Shown here: in pieces, positions 33,550 to 45,450 of the stretch
Position numbering within the stretch: position 1 is the stretch's first letter
How the letters are laid out: every line of letters starts with the position of its first letter
From: Tribonema minus
Taxonomy: Eukaryota > Sar > Xanthophyceae > Tribonematales > Tribonemataceae
DNA: 64,000 bases
Reading direction: 5' to 3'
NCBI GenBank assembly: GCA_017506865.1
Contig: JAFCMP010000541.1
Coordinates: 372,001 to 436,000, forward strand
Notes under the pieces: generated by a model
Told to the model about the DNA's origin: nothing
Database searches by the model: none
The model's input: the letters and a program-made list of their open reading frames with translations, nothing else
Position numbers and translations under genes: made by a program

Positions 33550-36500
33550 ATGAGCCGGCGATTCCCTGCGCTTTGGCTCTACACCAAGGCTCTAGGTGCC
33601 CTGCTGGGGCTGTGTCTCGTCAGCTTGTGGTACCATGCTGGACTGTGGCGAGGTGTGGTGGTGCAAGGCGCTCGCAACCCCGCCCTTGATGGCTACTACC
33701 ACTACAACTTCGCCGATGAACCCACGCAGCCCATGTACGTTCAGAACGCCAGGAGACTGGGGCCCAGGCTGCCGGACGTGTTCGGGCTCAGCGCTCTGAC
33801 ACCCGTCACCGCTGGAGAGGATGCGAAGCAGTACTTACTGCAGCAGGGTAGGTGCGCGGCACGCACCAGCTGCATGTCGAGCGCCGGTAATAGTAACAGT
33901 CAAGACATCAGACCTGGCACTCTGCGCCACCATCGCAAGCTCGCTGCACTGCGCTGCGATGTCCTATGCACCAGTGCTTGTACTTGAGGTGCAGATCAAC
34001 GATTCCGTGCTGGTGCTTCCGCTGGTTCATTCATCCGTAGTATCAGTGCATCAGTGCAGGCTCTTCACCAAGTGGTCACAACATGCTGCATCGAGCGGTC
34101 TGCAGCGTTTTTCATGTATTCAGGGGCACCTACCCCCAATCGCTCCTCGAGCATGCTTCATGTATTCAGGGGCACCTACCCCCAATCGCTCCTGGGGCAT
34201 GCCGGTCATGGGATGTCCGGCAGTGCTGTGCTGCGAGAGACAGTGGCTCAAGTTGATTGCGCCCTAGCACATCTGTTGCCTGCTAGCGTAACTCATTGTC
34301 TGGCTTCTGAGCAAGCAGCGCAGCAAGCGTGCGCCGCTTCCTCAAGCGTCAACAGCATGCAGCAGCCGCAGTTGCACGGTACGAGGTGCCTTTCACGTGC
34401 AACTGCGGTACGAGGAACCCATCTGTCTACGTTGCTCTGGCCTACACGGGCCTGACCTGCACTTCTTTGACTTTGCACTGACCGTTCTGTGCACGTGACT
34501 TCAGCCTTCAACAAACAACCTCTATCATCTGAATTTTTTCTCCACTGTGAGCCACCCAAGAGTGCACGCATCTCACGCATTGCAGCCTTGCTTCCTCAAC
34601 AAGTCCTTGGCATGTGCTCATGTGGGTGCACAAGGCGTGCAGTGTGCACCATACCCCCGCTTGCAGCCTCGCTCACGCTCGCAGTCACGCCACCAAGCTG
34701 CGCCACCGCGCACAGGTCCCGCGTGCATGCAAGCACTGCAACTCTTCTATCTACTGGAGCGACATACATGTCCAGCTAGATTGGTGGAGCGTTCATATTC
34801 GTAAAACCACACTCTGACGGCAAGCAGCGATGCGCCTGCGCAACATTCACTCCAGCTTCTGTCCTGTTGAAACCGTCAAGCTGTTGCCGGCGGCGGCACG
34901 GGGGCAGCCTTCCGCCCATGTGCACACACACACACACACACGCGTGCACCGCAGCTCCCCTCTCTTGCTGCAGAAATTGCTGCCGCCGATAACGGCAGCG
35001 GAGCGCCCGCTGCCGCCCTCAACACATTCTGTTCTGACACATTCACACCCCTGTGTGGCAAGCGGGGCTTGTTGCCGCACCGCGCAGCGCTGCGCGTATC
35101 CCGCCACTTCCGCCAAAACTGCCGCCGCCGCCGCGAGGCCACGCGCCAACCTGATCACTGCCCGCGCAACTCATGCCCCCCCCCCCCCCCCCCCCCCTCG
35201 TCCCCCTCCCCCGCATCGCCGCCGCATGCGCGCGCGTGCACTTGCAGACAACAGAGGGCACTGGGGCCTAGGCCTGCGCGGCGCGCTCACCTCGCACTAC
35301 GTGTCCACCGACCCGTCGCCGCCGGGCACCGAGGCGCCGCCGCAGACCGGCTGGGTAGCGGTGCGCGCACGCGCCAGCGGAGCGCCGCCAATTATCCGTG
35401 CCGTGTGGCGCGCTGAGCCGGCGCCGAAAGAGTGGAGGGGAAGGAGGGGGGGCTGGGAGGGGGATGGGGGGGGGCTGGCGGCGCTCGCGGCGATGCCGGG
35501 GACGGCGGTGCTGCTGGCGGTGAACGTGGCGGCGGCGCTGTGGCTGTGGGTGCGGCGCGTGCCGCCGGAGGCGGTGGCGGTGAGTGCGCAGCGGCGGCAG
35601 CAGCAGCGGCAGCGCTTGGCGAGAGCGCCGCGGCGGCGCCGGCTACTGAGCCCCTGGGCTTAGGTTGTTGACGTGTCGTCGCGGCTGAGCACTGTTGCAA
35701 CATCGGGCTAAGGACTGATACCGGGCGGTCGCGGCGTGCGTGAGGAGGGCTTGGTGCTCGCGTGTTGTGTCGTTAGTTGCGGGGCGCTGTCGCGGCGGCG
35801 GCCGTGACGCGTGCTGCCGCAGCCAGGCGCTGCGAGGGCAGCGCCCAACGCCTGTGCGAGCGCCGCTCTGAGTCTTTTACTCGGGCAGCGGCGCAAAGAC
35901 GTCGGCCCGCGTGCCTGCACGCACAGACGCCAGTCACAGCAGCAGCGCTCATCCGCTCGGGCGGCGTGCGCATGGCCGCCTGTCTATGCAGCACTGCTTC
36001 TCTGATTGAGTGAGGTGGCTCGCGCGCGCCCATCTGCCTGTGCACGTCGGCTACGGGGCAGTCATTCAGATAAGAATTGAAATAGGGGTAGACGAAATGC
36101 AGTCTGGTGTGTTCTACCAAGTCACAGTTCAGCCCGGCGTAGGACTGCATGCGCCCGTCTGCGAAGGCGCCGCCCGCAGCAGCGCTCCTCACTCCTGCCG
36201 CTGCCCTGCGTGGCTTGTCCGTCTGTGCACCTGCTCCTTCGTACGACCGAGCGACACTCGTCTCGACACCCGTGACCCCGTCCTGGCGCGCAGACCCACT
36301 CTGCTCCTCTGATGGGACGTCATGCGTGTGCACACAGCAGCGCTAAACATGCACTGTGCACAGCAATGCCTCATCCGCGTGACGTGCGCGTCCTCCGTCT
36401 CCGACAGGTCAGCTACGCGGCGGTGGTGCAGGACAAGCAGTACTGGCGCTGCGTGACGGCGTCGTTCTCACACTTCGAGCCGCTGCACCTGGGCTTCAAC

Positions 36501-39500
36501 ATGATGAGCCTCTACAACTCGGGCCCTTTAGAACAGGTAAACGCAGGAAAACTTCAACAGTGACTTGCCCTTCAAACACTGGCTTCTACATGATGAGCCT
36601 CTACAACATGGGGCCTTCAGAACAGGTGAACCCATGCTGTAGGGCTCAGGAAAACTTCAATAGTGACTCGCACTTCAAGCCGCTGCACTTGGACTTCAAC
36701 ATGAAGAGCCTTCACAACATGGGGCCTCTAGAACAGGTGAACTCATGATGTACTTCTGAAGTAGGACACAGGAAACTTCAAGAGTGACTCACACTTCGAG
36801 CCTCTGCACCTGGGCTTCCACATGATGAGCCTCTACAACACGGGGCCTTCAGCTGTGCAGCCGCAAGGTGTGATGTACCTTGCTCCGCAAATGGTTCTGT
36901 GTCTGATGTCAACGTGACAGAACCAAGGGCTAATGGCAGCCTAGTTCTGTTGACATCAGACCGGGTCCAGTGTCACGTTTCTTGATTTACGTGCATGAAG
37001 TACGGGTCCAACGTGCAAACGTGGTTGCAGTGGAGGCCACAGGATGGCACACGTCGTGCCAGCGGTTTGACGCGCACCTGACGGCCCCCATGACGGCTCT
37101 GGCGAATGTGGACAGAACCGGCTCGCAGTAAACATCACGAGTGCGTGGGAAGGCGATTTGTTAGGGTTAGGATTGGGGACCAGTTGTGCCTCCCTTGTTG
37201 AGAGGGATTTTTGCAGGCACCCCAGAGGTATTGTTGAGATTAAAACTAGGGTTTGGTCATAACCCTAACGCTATCCTGACCCTCACCCATAACCCTAACC
37301 CCAGGTTTTTCAATGCTCTCCAGACCTCGTTGGAGGACTAGAGACCACATCTACCTCCCTTGTGAATTTGACTGCCGGTCCGTGGCTCGTGGCATGTCAC
37401 TGTGCCCATGCAGTAGCCAGCCTAACCGACAAAGTGCATTGTGTAGCGTGCTGTTTATCAAAAAATAGGTGCTCGCCGCATATGTCGCAATCGTCATGTG
37501 GGCCCAGCAAACAGCATGTGCACAGCAGGTACCTTGCTAATCGAATTGACTGGACAAGAGCCAATGTGTCTTCCATGAGAAATACGGTTCTTCCTCAGCA
37601 TATCGCTATTTGCAGCTCACGGTGCCCGCATGTCAGCCATCAACCATCTCCTAAAACTTTCTCATCACCTACCTGGTACACATGCGTGAGCTACATGCTA
37701 CCTTACCTCAACACCAATACTGCAAGGAGCCCATGGTAAGGATATGAATTCGCCCAGGTGTTGAATGCAGCATACGAGGCCTGATTGACCTTAGCTCAAT
37801 TTTGTCCCAAACTCCAAGATCAAACCAGTGTGCCACAAGCGCACTCAAGTATTGTGATCGAGCTCGAGCAACAGGTATGGGTGGATTGGTATCTATTTGA
37901 ACTTGAAGATGAATGTTGCAGCAGCGCTCAGTGATGAGCTGTTGCAGGTATCGCACGCGCAGCTTACAAGGCATGTCATCAGCTACATACACCTCAGAAG
38001 AAGGAATCAGTAGAGGGCACAGCGAGTCAATTGCTGCGACGTCACTGTTGATGCTGTCCTCACCAACAGACGCTGCATACACACGAGCACGCCTACATAC
38101 CAATGCTTCAAGTACACATGTCGAAGTACACTGATGTTGGTGAGAGCGTCCACTTGGCCCTAGTACGCTGTCAATGAAGCTTTCTGTCGACTCGCAGGTC
38201 AGGTGAGTGCACACCGCCAGATTGCTAGAAGTATTCAGAGTGCTGCATGCGCTTAGGGTTAGGGTTAGGGTTAGGGGTTACGCACCTTGCACGCCCTCTT
38301 GAAGAAGGACTCTGGAGCCCCCTCCTCAGCTGCAGCCGTCGAGATGGCGGAATCCCTGGTGATCTACATGGAGGCAATCGCCCTCAGAATCCTCTTGGCG
38401 CGAACTGCACTCCGCTCTGCAGCAATAATTGGGGACATGTGGAAATGAGCATGATGCCCTGGTTGCCGGCGCTAATGTGCTCTGACTGAGCAATGTCAGC
38501 GGACGCTACCTACAGTACATGGCAGCATTCGATTCATACATGCGCACCCGAACATGATGCAGTGCTCAACCAAACAAGCAGCAGCAGCACAGTGCGCGCG
38601 GCAGTCATGAAGTTCAACACGGCATGACCGAACTGCAACAGAACCCTCGCGTAGTTCGCCATCAGAATCGCCTAGACAAACCAATGACAAACACCGTGTA
38701 GTAGCTCTACAAATGCGAGCAGGAGCTGCAGACCGTGCATGTGTGAGGTTTTGAAGTCGAAGTCACAAGTAAAGTGAAGAAGTTGGGCAGCGCTGCATGC
38801 CAGTTACATCTCAGTTGACGACATTACTCACTATCAACTCCCAAAAGATAGCTCAGTACAGAGCAGCCATTCATGTTGACGAAGGGCTTGGCTAGGGTTA
38901 GCCTCTGAGTCAGTGCTAACTTGAGGGACAAAAGCGAGTGCGTCATATGTTCAAAGCATGACTGTATTATTGGCTGGACTTATACAGTAGGATTAGCAAG
39001 CCCTAGCCCCCTGGATCTACCCTTGAGTAGATTGAGACATAAGGAACTCATACAGTTAATTTACGGTAGCTGAATTTTGCTCAAGTGTCTCAGACAGGCG
39101 TCGCCACTTGCACCGTGCAACTGGCAAAGCCAACTGCCGTGAGCTGGGACCCCTCGACAGCACTGGTGGTCTGGCAACCTCCAAGGGTCAAGGCGGCAGC
39201 GCTCACCTTTGGCTCGTTTGCGCACTTCAAGAGAATCCTCAACTGTGACTATGGCAGCGCGGCCTACGTCCGGAATCTGTTGTGCCGTGGGCAGCACTCT
39301 TGAGCCATGACAGCGCAGTAATGTGCAGTGCAGTCATGTGGTACAGCGCAGTAATGTGCAGTGCAGTCATGGCTCAAGAGTGCTGCCCACGGAACAACAG
39401 ATTCCCAACGTAGGCAGCCCTGCCGGAGCCACAGTTGAGGAGTCCATCGAAGAGCGCACGCGAGCGACAGGTGAGCGCTGCTGCCTTGCCCCTTGGAGGT

Positions 39501-42500
39501 TGCCAGACCACCAGTGCTGTCGAGGGGTCCCAGCTCACAGCGGTCGGCTTTGCCTAACCCTAACCCTAACCCTAACGGTGCGGGTGGCGACGCCTGAAGC
39601 GTGCGCACACGCAGGAACATGAAAGAAATGAACGTCACGCGTGTTCACGTAGAAATTTGACAGGCTGTGCGTCGCCCACCCTATGAATACAATCTTTTCA
39701 TAGGTTGCTGGCGCTAGTTGTTCTCTACTGTTCACGCTGTGCTTCGCGTAGGAATTGAACTCGCGTTCAAGGCCGTAGCTGCCCCATCTCGCATCCGCTG
39801 CCCCGCCTCAAGCAGCCTGCCGTCTGTCGAACCCTAACCCTAACCCTGACCCTAACCCTAACCGTCGACTCAGTCATCAGGCTCATCGACATGAAGACCG
39901 TCGGCCGTCTTCATGTGGTCCACGACAGAACACTAACCCTAACCCTAACCTTAACTCTGTAAAGGGATGGCCGCCGCGTCCCCCCAGCGGCGGTCTTCAA
40001 GCATCCCGTGGCCGATCATGGCGCAGTAAAAATCCGCCATCGGGCCCTCGACTGCGTGCGCACACGGAACAATGTGCCGAGCAAGGTACATCACATCTTG
40101 CGGCGGCAGTCATGTGTCTGCACAGCGCAACCATTGCGGCGCTCCACCGAAGTTGAAGGCGCAATGATGATCATCAAGCATAACGACACCACGATGTCGA
40201 CGGCAACAATGATCAACCGTCACGCAGCTCACATCTGCAGCGGCAGAGGCGGTTGGCGCACAACTGTCACCATGACTGTCATATACACAGGACAGGGACG
40301 CATCTGCCTGGAAGCGGAGCCGCGATCGCTGTGTAACTGACAGCCGCTCACTAGTTTAGTTGAACCACTGCTGTGCTGCTTATTAAGCCGCTTTCTCAAA
40401 GATACCCACCGCCTGCACAGCGACGTCACGGCGCAACTAACGTGGACCTCGGACCCTCCGAACACTGCGCTGTGGATTCCTTACATACTTGAGGGTCAGC
40501 AGCGCTTTGCGGTAACACAACAGCGTCAGCGCTCAAAGACAGGTGGCAGTACTCAACAGCAGTTCCGACGAGCGGAGCGTCACTGGCGACATGCGGTGTC
40601 AGCGCTCAACAAATGCGGTGGCAGTGCTCAGCAACAGTCCCAACGCTGGCGTATGCCGTGTGGAGGGGCGAACTGCGTGGTAGAGGTAGAGGTGGGTTAG
40701 GGTTAGGGTTAGGGTTAGGGTTAGGGAGGACAGGAGCGTTCCCATACGGCAACGGCGCATTGCAAGGCAGCGGAACTGCCATTGTGGGGGCCATTGACAG
40801 CACGGCAGAGGTATACGTAGATTGGGGGCGGCATTTTTTTGGAGGGTTTAGGGGGCCGGGGGGCGCCAGTGCTAGCGACGACATCAGACCTTTCCATACT
40901 GAACACGCAGGCCCCTCGAACGCTGAGAACCTTGCACACAGAAGTCCTTCAACTACTGTGTATATGATGGCACTGTTTGACTCGTGGCCAATGACTGCAA
41001 CAGCGGCGACCACGGTTATCGGTGGAAGGCACTTGCGGCTGACCACTCCTTGTCACCTAGAGCTCTACGATCTTTTGATACGTTTCCATCCAAATGTGGG
41101 TCATGGTCAGGATGCGAGCACTGCACATGAAGAGTTCAGGCCATACACTTCGTGCCCTGCAATGCCTCTTCATCAGGTGCGGCACTCAACGCTCCTCCCT
41201 CCAAACCCTCCCACGAGGCGCCACCCCCCCCCCCCCCAGCACGTGCCCCTGACCCCCACAACCCGCCCCGCCGCCGCCGCACGCCGCGCGCCGCAGCACA
41301 TGTGCGCCGTGCGCTACCTATACCTTTCGCCGCGGTGCTCGTTGCCGCCACCACGGCAACAGTCGTGCTGCCTTTGCCATGCCTCATCGTCACGCGCAAT
41401 GCACCACATGTCAACACCACAACGCGCTTCACCGTCACAGGCACAACCCCCAAAACACAGCTTCCCTCCCCCCCAAAATCAACACAGCTTTGAGACCACT
41501 CACTGGAGCCCCTCCCTCTTCCCCCCCCCCTGCCGCAGTACATGGGCACTGTGCGCTACCTGTACCTCTCCGCGGCGCTCGTCGCCGCGACCATGGCGAC
41601 GGTGCTGCTGCTGCAGCGCGCCGCCATCGCGCGCAGCGCGCCGGACGCCGCGGAGGCGCTGCGCAGCTCGCGCGCCGTGGGCTACTCGTGCGTGCTCTTC
41701 GCGTTCATGACGGCCGAAGCGGTGCTGCAGCCCGAGTTCTGCCCGCTGCCGTTTGCAGAGGGGCTGTGCTTTGCGACACACGCGCTGCCGCCGCCGCTGC
41801 CGGCGGCGCTGCGCGTGAACGCCGGTCCGTTCGCGCTGCTGCTGGTCGTGCAGGCCGTCATGCCGCGCGCCGGGTTCCTAGGGCACCTCGCGGGTGGGTG
41901 AGCGCTGCTGCGCTGCTGCAACTTCAAGTAGAGTTTGAAGTTGTGTGATTGCCGCGCCGTTCGCGCTGCTGCTGGTCGTGCAGGCCGTCATGCCGCCCGC
42001 CGCGTTCCTGGGGCACCTCGCGGGTGGGTGAGCGCTGCTGCGCTGCGTCAACTTCAAGTAGAGTTTGAAGTTGAGGGAGTGCCACGATAGGTAACGCGGT
42101 ACTCATCGATTTATGGGCTGGTCTCAGAGGCTGTTGCCGCGGTCTGCGCTCGTTGTGCAGCCGCGCACCGCGCCCAAAGGCCAGTACGTAGCCAGGCTTG
42201 AAATCAGCAGCAGAACTTGGCGTGCGAGCGCTGCAACACGCAGTGCAAGGCGCTCACGGGGCTTCGATGTTTTGTGCTTGCGCGACCTCAGATGAAGTTT
42301 TGCACGTGCGCGCGGGCAAGCCCGAGCGTTGCATGAAAAAAAATAATACCGTATGTGGCGCGTTCACACGGGTGTCTACGTTTTCGGTCCAGGGGGTCGA
42401 TGGTTATAGCTGTCCGGGCGCATGCATCTGCGCTTTCAGTTCAAGGAGCGATGATCGCACCGGTCTTGGTGTGTCATCTTGCGGTGTCTGCGTCGTGAGC

Positions 42501-44941
42501 AGAGGGGCGTTGGTGGCGATGGCAGCATTGCCAGTCTTGGCCACACCATTAATCGCAGTGTTGCGGGCGCGAATGCTCACCGCGCGGAGCGTGCGCATAT
42601 GTGGGGCGGCGATTGATTAGGGTCAGGCTTAGCTCAGGGCTGCGAGCACTGACACTTGGGGTTAGGGTCAGGGTCAGGGTTTAGTGGCGTCGACTGCCGC
42701 TGCCGGCTCTTCCAGCAACCCCTGCCGCGAAGAACCGTGCGCCGCCGTCGCACATCTTGTGGCGCGGCGCAGACGCTATCGCAGTGGTGCCGCAGCGTCC
42801 GTCTGCTGCAGTTGTGCCTCTCACCGCGGTACCGCTCGAGCCGCTCGCTGACTGCGCATGGCGATGTATATACTACCCCCCTCTTCCCGCCATTGTGCAT
42901 GGCGGCTGGTCGCGCCCCTTGTGCGCCACACAGGACATTGGATGAAGTACAAGTTGAAGTGCGCTCGTGCTGCTGCTCATCGTCGCCTGCCGGCCTGCCT
43001 GCCGCACAGTGCATCAATACGAAGCACAACTTGAAGCGCACTCGTACCGCTGGTCTCCATTCATCGCCCCCCCCCCCCCCATGCGCGCTGCGTGGCGCGG
43101 CTGTGTTTTTTTCTTGATTTCAGCTCTTTTTTCAAGTTTGAATCCAAAAGTCAAACTTTTCTCAACAGAATTATTACTACTACCTGCTGCTTTTCAAAAA
43201 TAGTGATGCAGAGAATTAAGATTTGAAAGCAAACAACCTACTGCCGCCGCGCGCAGGCATCTTCATGGGGTACCCCCTCGCGTGGGGGTGGCTCGACTGG
43301 CTGCAGCCGCCGCTGCTGACCGCGCTCTGCGCCGTCGCCGCGCTGCACCACTACGGGGCGTTGCCGCGGCGAATCTTCAACATCCGCGCCTCGCTGCGGC
43401 AGGTGCACGCGGGCGGCGGCGGCGTGGACGCCAAGGTACTGAAGAGGTGAGACTTGAAGTTTGAGAGGAGCGTCGCCGCAGCGCGCGTGTGTTGAGCGCT
43501 TGTGTTGCGGCGTCTTGCAGTCTTGCAGTTAGGGTTAGGTTTGGGTGAGTGTTAGGCAGGTTAGCTGCAGCGGGTAGCGACGACGGTGCGCAGCCGTCTA
43601 GTAGAGAACGAGCAAATGGGTCTGCTAGTGAGGAATGCCGCAACTGCATCCTCCTGATGCTGATGCCCAAATCCATGTTATTGCGTACTTCTTTAAGTTT
43701 TGCCGGCCTCCAGCATCGTGGCGGCCAGTTGCCCTCCACCAGCGTGGTACCGCTGCGTGTGATTCGCCAGCTGATGCCCCGCGAGCATCGGGTGTTGAGC
43801 GCTGCACAAGCGCTGCCACACGGGTGGTTTCGAGCGCCGTGTTGACTTGAGCACATGCACTGCCCCACATGTGGTTTTGAGCGCTGCGACCGGTCACCGC
43901 ACGCTACGCCAGCGCCGCCACACAAATGTGGGTGTTGAGCGCTGCACTTGCAGTAGCTACCGCACGCTACGCCAGCACCGCTACCCGGATGCTGCGGTAT
44001 TGAATACTTCTTGGAGTTTTATTGATCTTCAGCAGTGCGTGGGCCAGTACGGGGGCCAGTTGCCCTCCGCCATCGTGTCACCGCTGCGTGCACAACACGC
44101 GGGTCGTAGCATTTTCGCACTGCACAAGCGCTGGCCACTGCATGCTGCGCGAGCACTGCCCCACAGATGGTTAGGCGCTGCGACCAGGCAGACCGTGGAC
44201 GTTGCCGCGCGTGAGCGTCGTGCGCCGCCTTTGCAACGCAGCTCACCTGCCTCACTGCAGCCTTTCCAGCGCTGCAACCGAGGATCTGCTGCTGCTGTCA
44301 TCGCGACTGCGGAGTGCCTTATCACTGCGCTTGCGCACGCGTGGCGCCCTTCGGCACGCTCGTCGCACGGACGGCAGCAGCAGCAATGCTCAGCCCTTGG
44401 GCAGCGTTTGTCTCAGCTCGCTGCGCGCTGACAACCGTCTATCATGCACGCGGGCGCTTCGGCTCTAAGCAATAGTCGTGGGCGTGGGCAACGATGCTCA
44501 CGCGCCGCTGATCGCACACGGGGCAGGCGCGGCCCTCAAGCGCTCCCCTCACGGCGCTTCTGCCAGCACGGCGCAGGCGCGGCGCGCGCAGCATCAGCAG
44601 CGCTCAACGTTCGGGCTGAACACGGTCGGAGGCAAGCCTGAAACACGTCGTTGCGCTATAGCCATCTCCCGCTTCGCGCAGCGCGCCTGACCCCTGTCGT
44701 TGCGCCATCGCCGTCCCCCCCGCTGCGCGCAGCTGTCGGCCCCTGTGGGCGGCGTGCGCCGCGCAGGCCGCCCTCGCCGCGCTGCGGGCCCACGCCTTCA
44801 TGCCGCCGCTGGCGGCGGCGGAGGCGCTCGTGTGCGTGGTAAGCTTTGCGGCGGCGTGCGCTGTCACCGCGGCGGCGGCAGCACCCACGCAGCCGCCGGG
44901 GTCGAACGGCAGCGCCGCCGCCGCGGGAGACGACGCGCGCA

Positions 44942-44978
<37 letters not shown>

Positions 44979-45450
44979 GGCGGCGCTGAGCGCGGAGGCG
45001 TGCGCGTTGGCGCTGCTGCGCGCGCTGTGCGCCGCGGCGGCGCTCCTCGCCGCCTGCGACGCGCTCACACTCGGCGCTGCCCTCGGCAAGTTCGACTACA
45101 TCGCCGCGATGGCCGCGGCGGACGACGCCGCCGCCGCGGTGCAGGCGCCGTCCGCCCCCGAGCGCATGGGCGCGCTGTTCGCATCAGCTGCGCTGCCAAC
45201 TGGCCCAGCCGCCGCCGCCGCGCAGATGGCGGTGGCGGCGGCGGCAGCGGCGGCGCTGCATGCGGCGGCGGCGGTCGCGGCGGCGGCGGCGGCGTGGCCG
45301 CTGCCCGCGGGGCGGCGCGCTCTCGCTGCAGCCGGGCTGGCGCAGCTGGCGGCGTGGCGCGCGCCGGTGGAGGCATTCCCGGGCCGCGGCTTCAGCTTGA
45401 TGGCGCCGCGGGGGGCATCGAGCAATGGCGCCGCGGAGATTGAGGTGTGA
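33550..45450 (+). CDS. Rhomboid-family intramembrane serine protease (6 exons, ~658 aa)
   Basis: Exons are 33550-33847, 35248-35579, 36408-36536, 41539-41893, 43257-43435 and 44767-45450; phases agree throughout. The protein resembles the RHBDD1/plant RBL14 group. A hydrophobic segment GTAVLLAVNVAAALWLWV is followed by QYWRCVTASFSH, HLGFN (the HxxxN element, His ~237, Asn ~241), catalytic Ser ~303 in AVGYSCVLFAF, and His ~369 in FLGHLAG, continuing over a splice junction to IFMGYPLAWGWLDWL. It therefore has the full Ser-His dyad and should cleave transmembrane substrates in an organelle, ER or plasma membrane. The ~99-residue exon 1 with one N-terminal hydrophobic segment (KALGALLGLCLVSLWYHAG) and the 228-codon Ala-rich last exon with extra hydrophobic stretches are unusual additions. 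Intron 3 is 5 kb. Confidence 0.88.
34117..34202 (+). repeat. Tandem direct repeat in rhomboid intron 1
   Basis: A unit of about 46 bases containing GGGGCACCTACCCCCAATCG occurs twice back to back with few differences, indicating a recent local duplication inside the intron. Confidence 0.85.
35176..35198 (+). repeat. Poly-C tract ahead of rhomboid exon 2
   Basis: A run of about 23 C lies some 50 bases upstream of the exon 2 acceptor at 35247. Similar C runs mark several 3' splice sites here and probably act as polypyrimidine tracts. Confidence 0.7.
36565..36855 (+). repeat. Three junction echoes of rhomboid exon 3 end
   Basis: Directly after the exon 3 donor at 36537, copies at about 36570-36625, 36662-36745 and 36783-36855 repeat the exon end (parent 36466-36545), readable as HF.PLHLGFNMMSLYN.GP.EQ with donors GTGAAC in two of them. 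The third has lost its donor. Confidence 0.9.
36900..36962. repeat. Short inverted repeat in rhomboid intron 3
   Basis: TCTGATGTCAAC and its complement GTTGACATCAGA lie at about 36901-36912 and 36950-36961, with additional GTTCTG/CAGAAC pairing inside. Confidence 0.6.
38253..38280 (+). repeat. Interstitial TTAGGG array
   Basis: Four consecutive TTAGGG units in rhomboid intron 3. Confidence 0.9.
39123..39553. repeat. 187-bp inverted repeat with 59-bp spacer
   Basis: Left arm 39123-39309 and right arm about 39369-39553 are complementary over nearly their whole length with scattered mismatches. The spacer holds a direct duplication of CAGCGCAGTAATGTGCAGTG. The right arm abuts a CCCTAA array at 39553. 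The left arm is open in plus sense (VSWDPSTALVVWQPP), so the arms may derive from a coding exon elsewhere; that is inference. It lies within rhomboid intron 3. Confidence 0.85.
39553..39576 (+). repeat. Interstitial CCCTAA array beside inverted repeat
   Basis: Four CCCTAA units immediately follow the right arm of the 187-bp inverted repeat. Confidence 0.9.
39831..39955 (+). repeat. Two interstitial CCCTAA arrays
   Basis: Arrays at 39831-39863 and 39933-39955, mostly perfect CCCTAA units. Between them lies a short inverted repeat GAAGACCGTCGG / CCGTCTTC. Confidence 0.85.
40694..40727 (+). repeat. Interstitial TTAGGG array
   Basis: Five perfect TTAGGG units in rhomboid intron 3, opposite in orientation to the arrays near 39.5-40.0 kb. 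Confidence 0.9.
40979..41090. repeat. Dispersed repeat family, copy 2
   Basis: It shares with the other copies GGCGACCACGGTTATCGG, GGAAGGCACTTGCGGCT, CCTTGTCACCTAGAGCTC and TACGATCTTTTGAT. Similarity to the 59.1-kb copy extends to the left through ATATG.TGGCACTGT.TGACTCGTGG, suggesting a unit longer than 110 bases. Confidence 0.85.
41289..41375 (+). repeat. Junction echo of rhomboid exon 4 start
   Basis: Repeats the exon 4 start (parent 41539-41620), readable as CAVRYLYLS against MGTVRYLYLS, preceded like the parent by poly-C and CAG. Confidence 0.85.
41950..42078 (+). repeat. Junction echo of rhomboid exon 4 end with donor and intron start
   Basis: A near-identical copy of 41823-41945. It contains FALLLVVQAVMP.A.FLGHLAG, the GTGGGTGAG donor and the following CAACTTCAA...TTGAAGTTG hairpin. 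Because the catalytic His segment and donor are both duplicated, this echo is young. Confidence 0.92.

Noticed and set aside
39750-39830. tRNA-like segment on the minus strand (GAGTTCAATTCC)
   Set aside because: A T-arm-like sequence is present, but no matching acceptor stem, D-arm or anticodon arm could be folded around it.
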